Source of the DNA: CAYOMP01 sp964405075 | GTDB taxonomy: Bacteria; Bacillota; Clostridia; Lachnospirales; Lachnospiraceae | NCBI GenBank assembly: GCA_964405075.1 | Contig: CAYOMP010000039.1 | Coordinates: 1-19,154 of the forward strand | DNA: 19,154 nucleotides | Direction: 5' to 3' | In this document: positions 6,445-12,994 of the stretch, piece by piece | How the letters are laid out: every line of letters begins with the position of its first letter | Position numbering within the stretch: position 1 is the stretch's first letter | The notes under the pieces: generated by a model | What the model saw: only the letters and a program-made list of their open reading frames with translations | What the model was told of the DNA's origin: nothing | Database searches by the model: none | Translations under genes and position numbers: made by a program

Positions 6445-8805
6445 ATGTTTATGGTACTGAAATATAATATTTCTTATGAGGTCGCTTCTACGATCTTTTT
6501 GGTTATTCTGCTTTTTTTTATCAACATGCAGTATAATACCAATTCCATTTTGAATAGAGAATTTCGCAAGCTGACTTGGATGGGACTTATAGCAACCATT
6601 ATGGATATAACAACTGCGATTACAATCAGCTACGCACATCTGGTGCCGGTGCAATTGAACACTGTGTTGAATACACTGTATTTTGTATCTGTTGCTATTT
6701 TGGGTTATCAGTTGATGTATTACGATCTTCTTTTTATCTATCGGAAAGAAAAGAAGAGTAGGTTTATTAAATTCAACCAATATCTGCTTGTAGTTTACTT
6801 TTTGATATTACTTTTTAATATGATTACAGGCTACTTTTTTAAATTTAGTCCAGAGGGTGAATATGTTAAGGGAGTGACATATCTTGCGGTTTATTTTGCA
6901 CCTTCCTACTTTGTCATATGTTCTGCCATCATACTGGTAGCACATTTTCAGAGATTTAGTTCATGGCAGAGAGTATCCATCTTTCTATTTGCGTTTTTTC
7001 AGCTTAGTGGATTGGTGCTTCAGATGTTTTTTTTCCCGGATACATTGCTGGCACTGTTTATGAGCTCTCTGGGACTTATGATGATGCTTTTTACAATGGA
7101 GACCCCGGATTACCAGAAGCTTGCAATTACGATTGAAGAGTTGAGCAAGACGAAGAAAATGGCAGAGGAGGCTAAGGAGGAGGCTGAAAAAGCCAGGGAA
7201 ACTGCTCAACAGGCGAATCGCGCAAAGTCGGACTTCCTTGCTAATATGAGTCACGAAATCCGAACTCCCATTAATTCTGTGTTGGGCATGGATGAGATGA
7301 TTCTAAGGGAATGTGATGATCCGACAATTTTGGAGTATGCTGCGGACATTAAGAGAGCCGGAGGTATGTTACTTTCTCTAATTAATGATATCCTGGATTT
7401 TTCCAAGATTGAAAGCGGTAAAATGGATATTCTTCCTGTGGATTATGATCTAGGAATTGTGATTAGCGAGACTGTCGATATGATTCGCTCCAAGGCACAG
7501 GATAAGAATCTTGAGCTTTTGATGAACATCGATCCGTCTACACCGGCGCATCTCTATGGGGATGAGGTTAGGATACGGCAGATTATCACCAATATTCTGA
7601 ATAACGCGGTAAAATATACAAAGCAGGGAAGTGTGACCTTGACGGTTTCGGGAAAACATTTATCCCAGGAGATGGTTGAACTGTATGTTTGCGTTAAGGA
7701 TACCGGTATCGGAATCAAAGAGGAGGATATCGGGCGTCTTTTTGATTCCTTTCAGCGTGTAGATGAAAGTAGAAATAGGAATATTGAGGGAACAGGTCTG
7801 GGACTTTCAATCACCATGCGCCTTTTGAACCTTATGGACAGTCAACTGGAAGTGAAAAGTATCTATGGTGAGGGCTCTGATTTTTATTTCTATCTAAAGC
7901 AGAAGATGACAGATGATCAGGTTATTGGAGAGAATATCCAAAAGTACTATCAAAACGAAAAAAGAATTTCTGATGCCGCCGGCCAGATATTCTGTGCTCC
8001 GGATGCCAAAATCCTTGTTGTAGATGACAACGAGATGAATCTGAAGGTCTTTCTGGGACTTTTAAAAAATCATGGTATGCAGATTGATACCGCAATGAGC
8101 GGAAGGGAATGTCTGTCTATGATGGAGAAAAATGCATATCATATTATTTTTGTGGATCATCAAATGCCGGAAATGGATGGCGTGGAAACCTTAAAGCAAT
8201 CTGTTTTGCTGCAGAATAATCTCAGCAAGGATGCTATAATGATTATCCTAACAGCGAATGCGGTTTCTGGTGCTAGAGAAATGTTTTTACAGGAGGGTTT
8301 TGAGGATTATTTATCTAAACCGATAGTAGTGTCGAAGCTGGAAGAAATGATTCTTAAATATCTTCCGCAGGAGTTGATTAAAAAGGAAGCTTTGATTGAG
8401 GAAGATTCGGTGGATGTCCCTGAAACTACCGAAAATAAAGAAATCAAAACTCAATATATAGATTTGGAAAAGGGCAGAAAGTTTTGTATGGATGACGAGG
8501 CTTTCTTTAGGAAAATTCTTGATATGTTTGCAAAATCGGTATATGCTCAGGAACTGAATCAGTATTTCGAGAACTCTGATTTTAGTAATTATGGAATTAA
8601 GGTTCATGCAATCAAGACAAATCTTGCCAATATCGGTGCCGAGGGAGCATCGGATATGGCAAAGCAGTTGGAATTTGCACTCAAGAAAGAAAACAATGTT
8701 GCTTATGTGCAGGAGCATCATGCAGAGTTTATTAGGGTATATAAGCAGGTGCAGGATGAGGCAAAAGCGTATCTTTCGGCTGCAGATGATAATATGGTCC
8801 AATAA
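6445..8805 (+). CDS. Membrane hybrid histidine kinase (HisKA-HATPase-REC-HPt)
   Basis: A 786-residue sensor kinase. Residues 10-218 contain about 7 membrane segments, with no large extracellular domain. A coiled coil rich in E/K/A (about 228-262) leads to HisKA with MSHEIRTPIN (phospho-acceptor H270). The HATPase has NILNNAVK (N box), DTGIGI and GTGLGLS (G boxes). A receiver domain follows with ILVVDDNE and phospho-acceptor D571 in FVDHQMPEMDG, and K625 in LSKPI. A C-terminal HPt domain has H721 in VHAIKTNLANIGA. It therefore carries a full phosphorelay but no output domain. ATG 6445 is chosen because AAGGAGG at 6430-6436 lies 8 bases upstream; the frame is open back to 6286. No dedicated response regulator is adjacent, so its target is elsewhere. 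Confidence 0.95.
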   Translation: MFMVLKYNISYEVASTIFLVILLFFINMQYNTNSILNREFRKLTWMGLIATIMDITTAITISYAHLVPVQLNTVLNTLYFVSVAILGYQLMYYDLLFIYRKEKKSRFIKFNQYLLVVYFLILLFNMITGYFFKFSPEGEYVKGVTYLAVYFAPSYFVICSAIILVAHFQRFSSWQRVSIFLFAFFQLSGLVLQMFFFPDTLLALFMSSLGLMMMLFTMETPDYQKLAITIEELSKTKKMAEEAKEEAEKARETAQQANRAKSDFLANMSHEIRTPINSVLGMDEMILRECDDPTILEYAADIKRAGGMLLSLINDILDFSKIESGKMDILPVDYDLGIVISETVDMIRSKAQDKNLELLMNIDPSTPAHLYGDEVRIRQIITNILNNAVKYTKQGSVTLTVSGKHLSQEMVELYVCVKDTGIGIKEEDIGRLFDSFQRVDESRNRNIEGTGLGLSITMRLLNLMDSQLEVKSIYGEGSDFYFYLKQKMTDDQVIGENIQKYYQNEKRISDAAGQIFCAPDAKILVVDDNEMNLKVFLGLLKNHGMQIDTAMSGRECLSMMEKNAYHIIFVDHQMPEMDGVETLKQSVLLQNNLSKDAIMIILTANAVSGAREMFLQEGFEDYLSKPIVVSKLEEMILKYLPQELIKKEALIEEDSVDVPETTENKEIKTQYIDLEKGRKFCMDDEAFFRKILDMFAKSVYAQELNQYFENSDFSNYGIKVHAIKTNLANIGAEGASDMAKQLEFALKKENNVAYVQEHHAEFIRVYKQVQDEAKAYLSAADDNMVQ

Positions 8806-8899
8806 GTAGTTATGTTATAGGAATAAGGAGTGGCATACTTTCATTCTTTTCAAAATATGTTAGAATAAACAATATATTAAATTTTATGGATAATATGTA

Positions 8900-9013
8900 T
8901 TGAAAGAAGTAGATGTATCAAGCAGAGTGTACCTAACAAGAAATGCACAGGGGGGAGTATGGCGTATTCTTATTCTGGCTGAAATAGATGAGCTTGACAA
9001 ACAACCAAGATAA
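8900..9013 (+). other. Short open frame upstream of the ROK gene, unknown
   Basis: A 37-codon frame from TTG 8900 reads KEVDVSSRVYLTRNAQGGVW and then ILILAEIDELDKQPR before TAA. The composition is protein-like, but there is no ribosome binding site before it, and the ROK promoter -35 element lies inside it. It may be a gene fragment or chance. The rest of the 8806-9067 interval shows only the ROK promoter and operator. Confidence 0.2.
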
Positions 9014-9022
9014 TGATAAAAC
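8994..9022 (+). promoter_or_regulatory. Putative promoter of the ROK regulator gene
   Basis: A perfect -35 TTGACA (8994-8999), 17 bases of spacer and a weak -10 TAAAAC (9017-9022). The expected start, near 9029, falls just before the palindrome at 9032-9047, a natural position for repression. Confidence 0.55.
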
Positions 9023-9031
9023 TTATTTAAA

Positions 9032-9047
9032 AGACTTTAAAAAGTCT
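9032..9047. promoter_or_regulatory. Candidate ROK operator, first copy
   Basis: AGACTTTAAAAAGTCT has two perfect 7-bp arms (AGACTTT and AAAGTCT) around AA. It lies 20 bases before the ROK start codon. A related site is found before the MATE gene (10080-10095), and both lie in the shared 13-mer context TTTAAAAGACTTT. Confidence 0.65.
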
Positions 9048-9067
9048 GGAAGGGATTATAAACTTTT

Positions 9068-10012
9068 ATGAATAAAGAGGAAAATCATAATTCCATGACA
9101 AAACAGACAAATAAGAAATTGATTCGAAATTTAATTAGGGATAATCCTATGATTTCTAAGATGGAGCTGGCAAAGAAATCAAAGCTTACATTTCCAACTG
9201 TCTCGCAAAGTGTAACTGAGCTTTTAAAGGAGAAAGAGGTTTTAGAAAGTTTGGGACAGTCAAGCGGAGGACGTCCAGGAAATGTTTATGAGTTGAATCC
9301 ATCGTATTTAACGTTTTTTTGTGGAATGTTTCTGAAAGAGCGACTGGTAATTCATATTTTCGATTATTGTGGGAAATCGGTTGAGACAGATGAGCACTCC
9401 TTTGATGAAAAGTTTGGTTGTGAACAGCTGGAAGCTATTTTTTCTAATTTGAAACAGAGATATAGCACTCTTTCTATGGGAATTCTTGGGATTCCGGGAA
9501 TATCAGTTGATGGAGAGATTAAACATTACCCGCATCTTAAACGGCTTGAGGGTGTGAACATCAGCAAACATTTAAAGGATAGGCTTAATTTGACTGTATT
9601 GTTGGAAAATGATATTAACTCAATTGCTATGGGAGAGAGCAAGCAGTTTAGGGAATTTGCACATATCATATGGATTAATGGATGTATTGGTAGTGCTATT
9701 GTAATTGATGGAAAAGTTCTATCAGGCTATCATGGTTGTGCAGGTGAAGTGGAATATGTTTGTAGCAGTCTGGATAATAGATTTAAGTCTTTAAAGGAAT
9801 CAATGATGGCAATATGCAGTGTGGTAGATGTTCCAATTATTGCATTTTCCGGTGATGAAGTGGAAGAAGATGATATAGAGAAACTTAATCAGCATATTGA
9901 AGCTACATTTGAAGAATTCAGACGTCCAAAGCTTGAGCTTGTTCGAAATGAAAATTCTTTGTACATGGAAGGACTTCTGCAAATTATGAAGAATGAGTTA
10001 GAACTTTTGTAA
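9068..10012 (+). CDS. ROK-family transcriptional regulator, atypical
   Basis: A 314-residue protein with an N-terminal winged helix (about residues 17-75). LIRDNPMISKMELAKKSKLT, FPTVSQSVTELL and the wing SSGGRPGNVYELNP are typical of NagC/XylR-type ROK repressors. The ROK fold follows: ENDINSIAMGE matches the conserved ENDxNxxAxGE, and GCIGSAIVIDGKVLSGYHGC with AGEVEY matches the glycine-rich sugar/ATP region. The cysteine-rich zinc motif normally just after AGE(I/V) is absent, and the protein is about 60-90 residues shorter than most ROK regulators, so ligand binding may have changed. ATG 9068 is used although its ribosome site (GGAAGGG, about 13 bases upstream) is distant. It likely represses itself and the MATE gene through the shared palindrome. 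Confidence 0.85.
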   Translation: MNKEENHNSMTKQTNKKLIRNLIRDNPMISKMELAKKSKLTFPTVSQSVTELLKEKEVLESLGQSSGGRPGNVYELNPSYLTFFCGMFLKERLVIHIFDYCGKSVETDEHSFDEKFGCEQLEAIFSNLKQRYSTLSMGILGIPGISVDGEIKHYPHLKRLEGVNISKHLKDRLNLTVLLENDINSIAMGESKQFREFAHIIWINGCIGSAIVIDGKVLSGYHGCAGEVEYVCSSLDNRFKSLKESMMAICSVVDVPIIAFSGDEVEEDDIEKLNQHIEATFEEFRRPKLELVRNENSLYMEGLLQIMKNELELL

Positions 10013-10017
10013 AAAGA

Positions 10018-10068
10018 CCTCCGGCAGGAGCAAGAATGCAAGTAGAAACATTCTTAATGTGTCGGAGG
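10018..10068 (+). terminator. Extended hairpin between the ROK and MATE genes
   Basis: Outer arms CCTCCGGCA (10018-10026) and TGTCGGAGG (10060-10068) pair over 9 bp with one G-T. Inner arms AAGAATG (10032-10038) and CATTCTT (10049-10055) pair perfectly. On the plus strand only AATATTTT follows, a weak U-tract. On the minus strand the hairpin is followed by TCTTTTT. It could be a bidirectional or partial terminator, or a structured leader of the MATE transcript. Confidence 0.5.
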
Positions 10069-10079
10069 AATATTTTAAA

Positions 10080-10095
10080 AGACTTTTTAAAGACT
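10080..10095. promoter_or_regulatory. Candidate ROK operator, second copy
   Basis: AGACTTTTTAAAGACT matches the palindrome before the ROK gene except in the two central bases and one base of the right arm, within the same flanking TTTAAAAGACTTT. It lies 31 bases before the MATE start codon. Recurrence before both genes supports shared control by the ROK protein. Confidence 0.6.
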
Positions 10096-10126
10096 GTTAA
10101 AAAAGTAAAAAGGAGATTATGTAGTT

Positions 10127-11529
10127 ATGAATAATTTTATTGGAAAAATGAAACGTATATGGGTAATAGCCTTACCGATGGTTATACAGGGAATTGTTTT
10201 TCAGCTTCAATCCCTGACAGACAAAGCCTTTTTAGGGAACGTTGACAGTATGTTTATCTCTGCATTAGGAGCGGCGCAATTTCCACTGAATACAACGGTG
10301 GCTGTTGTAACGGCACTTGCAACAGGCGTCATTATTATTTCATCACAATTATTTGGGGCGGAAGAATTTAGAAAAATTCATTCTTATGTATTGAGTAATA
10401 TGTTGTACGGTTCGATTATTACCGGATTATTGTTTTGTATGTGGTATTTTTTCACACCGCAGATTTTATCCATTTTCAGGGTAGATGAGATATTGTTTCC
10501 ATATTGTGTTCCATATATTAAAATATGTGCAATTACACTCCTTATTATGGGAATTGAAACACCGATTTCTTCCATGCTTCAAGGAATTGGAGATACAAAA
10601 CCGATTATGTTTTGTGGGATTGCAAAGGTAGTTTTCAATATTGTGCTTTCCTATGTTTTGATTTATGGAAAATATGGATTTCCAAGGCTAAATATGGAAG
10701 GAGCTGCAATTGGTACGGTGTTATCAAACCTTATAGCTGCAATCGGAATTACTTTATATTGGTGGCTAATCAAAAGAAAAGAGCTTATGTGGGATAAGAA
10801 CAGTATTAAAGAATTTGGTTTTGGATATTATAAAGAAATATTAGAAATTAGTATACCAACAGCACTGGAGCTTTTCTTATGGCACATATCCAACCTTGTT
10901 TTAATGTCATTTTTAAACGGAATCAGTTATCAGGCAACAGCTATTTATACACTTACCTTTNNNNNNNNNNNNNNNNNNNNNNNNNNNNNNNNNNNNNAAT
11001 AGAGGTTATCGCATACATGGTATTTAATGGGACAGGAAAAGCATCTATGTCTTTGATTGGTATGGATATTGGAGCGCAGGAATATAAATCAGCAGATGGA
11101 TATATTATTGTCTGTGCAGTTGTAAATACAATACTTGTTGGTGTGTTTGTTGTAATTTTTGCAAAGTTTTCTACAGAAATTCTTGGGATTTTTACAAAAG
11201 ATACCGCACTTATCACAATGTCAGCACCTTACCTGTTGGTAACTGGGGCAATTATGTTTCCAAAATCAATGAATGTGTTAATTGGGAATGGTGTCAGAGC
11301 TTATAAGGATACCAAATGGATGCTGTATACACAGATAGTGGGTTCTATTTGTACGGTTTCACTTTCATATGTATTATTAACCTATTTTCATCTGGGAGTA
11401 AGTGCAATCTATATTACCATATTTTGCGATGAAGGTCTTCGGGCAATCATCAACTTGATACATTATATAAAACACTATTCATCGCGAAAACAGAGTAATT
11501 GTAAATTAAATACTTGTAGTGAATGGTAA
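10127..11529 (+). CDS. MATE family multidrug/cation efflux pump (interrupted by an assembly gap)
   Basis: The 278 residues before the gap read like the N-terminal lobe of a MATE transporter: WVIALPMVIQGIVFQLQSLT DKAFLGNV, then ISALGAAQFPLN, SSMLQGIGDTKP and MEGAAIGTVLSNLIAA. The roughly 177 residues after the gap give the second-lobe signature SLIGMDIGAQEYKSADGYII, then IFTKDTALITM and GNGVRAYKDTKW. The total of about 455 plus the gap fits the usual 440-480 residues and 12 helices. MATE pumps export drugs or cationic metabolites with H+ or Na+ influx. The two halves are in different frames across the N run, so the gap length is probably not real. AGGAG at 10111-10115 precedes ATG 10127. It is probably regulated by the ROK protein encoded upstream. 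Confidence 0.88.
10961..10997. other. Assembly gap of 37 N inside the MATE gene
   Basis: A run of 37 undetermined bases. Codons are complete up to 10960 and the downstream frame restarts at 10999, so a continuous gene needs a gap of 3k+2 bases. 37 does not fit, so the N count is a placeholder or hides a frameshift. Confidence 0.95.
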
Positions 11530-11560
11530 AAATAGTTTTATGTTCTATAAGAATATTTTG

Positions 11561-11590
11561 GATAGGTGATTCCCCTATAAGTTTTTTTTT
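11561..11590 (+). terminator. Putative terminator after the MATE gene
   Basis: ATAGG and CCTAT arms (about 11563-11578) form a short stem, followed by AAG and a run of nine T (11582-11590). The stem is weak but the T-tract is strong. It lies about 35 bases after the MATE stop. Confidence 0.55.
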
Positions 11591-11592
11591 GC

Positions 11593-11621
11593 TTTACGGT
11601 CTTTGTAAATAATGCTATAGT
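11593..11621 (+). promoter_or_regulatory. Promoter of the alarmone synthetase gene
   Basis: TTTACG (11593-11598), a 17-bp spacer and TATAGT (11616-11621) resemble a sigma-A promoter. The expected start, near 11628, leaves a leader of about 36 bases to ATG 11664. It comes directly after the T-tract of the MATE terminator, so this gene is its own unit. Confidence 0.6.
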
Positions 11622-11663
11622 AATGACAGATACAAGTCTACAAAAGAATGGAAAGAAGAAAAT

Positions 11664-12653
11664 ATGATTACTTTAAATGACTATCTATATTCCGGAGATA
11701 CTGTGCTTCGGATTTTGAAAAAATATATAGCAGATTTGCAGGAAGATGCAAGAAAAAGTCATAATGAAATAGACATCGTTCACTGTAATTTTCTTCTGCA
11801 GGTTGAGGAATTTCTGGAACACAACGATTTCCTTACTGCACAGTCTCAGAAAATCAGGGAATTTTATAAATACATGGTGGCAGAATATCCTTATCTTTCC
11901 TTTACCTTTAAGGGAAGGATTAAGTCTCTGATTCGAGCGGAAGCAAAATTTAATGGGTACATAGTGGAATATATTTATGATTATTATACGAAAAACAAAG
12001 AATTTCCTACAGTATCAGAGATTAAGAGTCGACTGAATTGTTTTAGGGATTTAATTGCATACAGGATTGTAATTTCAATGCCACGATGTCATTTGGAAAA
12101 TGTAGAGGACCGTGAAGCTGAAGAAATCAAATATCTTTATAAGATTGCAAATGTGTTGCCGAAGTTTCTGGAAGAACGTGGGTTTACGCCAGAGCCTACA
12201 GGAGGAATCAAGGAAGGTACTTCTCCTTTACTTGATGATTCGGTAAGACCTTATTACAGAGATTATATTTCGGGAGAGAGTTCAAACGGATATCGTTCTT
12301 TGCATATTACGTTTTATGATAACAGTGCAAGATGCTATATGGAAATGCAGCTTCGAACAAAGGATATGGATGATATTGCTGAAATTGGACCTGCAAATCA
12401 TCTCGGCTATGAAAAGAAACAGGAATACGAAAGAGCAAGAAGAGATGCCATACCGGAGGGAGAATGCATCTATTTTGATGAAGCCTTTGAACGTGGCATC
12501 AAACTTCAACAGCTGGAGCTCTCTAAGTTGGATGTGAATATGTTTAAAGCGATGGATAATAGTTTGATAAACGACGGTTGTGGCTTGTATAGAGGAAGAT
12601 GGATTCTTCCGTACGAGCACTTGTCGCGTTTTCAGAATGATTTGATTGACTAG
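11664..12653 (+). CDS. RelA/SpoT-domain protein, putative (p)ppGpp synthetase
   Basis: A 329-residue cytosolic protein. The synthetase domain (about 80-255) has FKGRIKSLIRAEAKFNGYI (the R-x-K region that binds the donor nucleotide), CFRDLIAYRIVIS (motif with the acidic D129, R134), SSNGYRSLHITF (the conserved NGYxSLH) and MEMQLRTKDMDDIAEIGPAN (the E-x-Q-x-RT motif with catalytic Glu, then AExGxA). No HD hydrolase, TGS or ACT domain is visible, so it would only make, not degrade, the alarmone. It is longer than RelP/RelQ (about 210-260), with an 80-residue N-terminal helical part and a tail of about 75 residues. Substrates (GTP, GDP or other) are not decidable. It has its own promoter and no obvious partner, though a toxSAS-like role cannot be excluded. 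Confidence 0.85.
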   Translation: MITLNDYLYSGDTVLRILKKYIADLQEDARKSHNEIDIVHCNFLLQVEEFLEHNDFLTAQSQKIREFYKYMVAEYPYLSFTFKGRIKSLIRAEAKFNGYIVEYIYDYYTKNKEFPTVSEIKSRLNCFRDLIAYRIVISMPRCHLENVEDREAEEIKYLYKIANVLPKFLEERGFTPEPTGGIKEGTSPLLDDSVRPYYRDYISGESSNGYRSLHITFYDNSARCYMEMQLRTKDMDDIAEIGPANHLGYEKKQEYERARRDAIPEGECIYFDEAFERGIKLQQLELSKLDVNMFKAMDNSLINDGCGLYRGRWILPYEHLSRFQNDLID

Positions 12654-12672
12654 GTAGATTTAGCTGATTCTT

Positions 12673-12701
12673 TTATTGCTGGTAGCGTTCTTTGCTATAA
12701 T
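12673..12701 (+). promoter_or_regulatory. Possible orphan promoter downstream of the alarmone synthetase gene
   Basis: TATAAT (12696-12701) is a perfect -10, with a weak -35 (TTATTG, 12673-12678) at 17 bp. The 75 bases that follow hold no gene and run to the hairpin at 12780, so a transcript of about 110-120 bases is possible. Confidence 0.35.
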
Positions 12702-12779
12702 AAGTTGTGGCAACACTTTGGAAACAGAAAATCAGCAAGTCAAAATAAAATATGTAAAAAAATGAAATTGCAAAGCAAG

Positions 12780-12824
12780 TAGGAGGCTAATCAACTATGA
12801 TATGGTTAGCCTCCTATTTGATTT
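12780..12824 (+). terminator. Strong bidirectional terminator between convergent genes
   Basis: Perfect 11-bp arms TAGGAGGCTAA (12780-12790) and TTAGCCTCCTA (12806-12816) enclose a 15-base loop, followed by TTTGATTT. On the minus strand T-rich sequence follows a few bases after the stem. It would stop transcripts from the alarmone synthetase side and from the kinase operon. The plus-strand arm also contains an AGGAGG ribosome-site-like sequence. Confidence 0.7.
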
Positions 12825-12859
12825 ACGCGTGCAACGAGGAGAAAATTATGCTTACATAG
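12797..12859 (+). other. Candidate 20-residue peptide ORF in the terminator loop
   Basis: ATG 12797 lies 10 bases after GGAGG (12782-12786) and opens a frame that starts MIWLASYLIYACNEEK and ends at TAG 12857-12859. It is hydrophobic with one Cys and a charged tail. Both the ribosome site and the start lie in or next to the hairpin, so it may be chance. There is no homology claim. Confidence 0.2.
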
Positions 12860-12895
12860 TTTTTCGACGAGCGCCGCGAAACTCGCAAAAGATTT

Positions 12896-12994
12896 TTAAT
12901 ATGGCAATTTAACAAATCGGAGGTTAGGCGCAAAAGAAATAAAATTAGAAAATGCCAAAATCAGAAATTTTATAGTAATATTAAGCATCTTCAT
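12896..12994 (-). other. Candidate 32-residue hydrophobic peptide ORF overlapping the kinase end
   Basis: On the minus strand, ATG 12994 sits in the last codons of the kinase gene in another frame and opens 32 residues (MKMLNITIKFLILAFSNFI at the N-terminus, ending in VKLPY). It is a Lys-rich start plus hydrophobic helix without Cys. No convincing ribosome site is seen, though coupling to the kinase stop is possible. It would be in the position where some Agr-type kinases have their peptide gene. Confidence 0.25.

Noticed and set aside
8931..8985. Possible c-di-GMP riboswitch (GCACAGGGGG stretch)
   Set aside because: Only the short GCACAGGG resembles GEMM; the receptor and second stem are missing, and it lies upstream of the ROK promoter.
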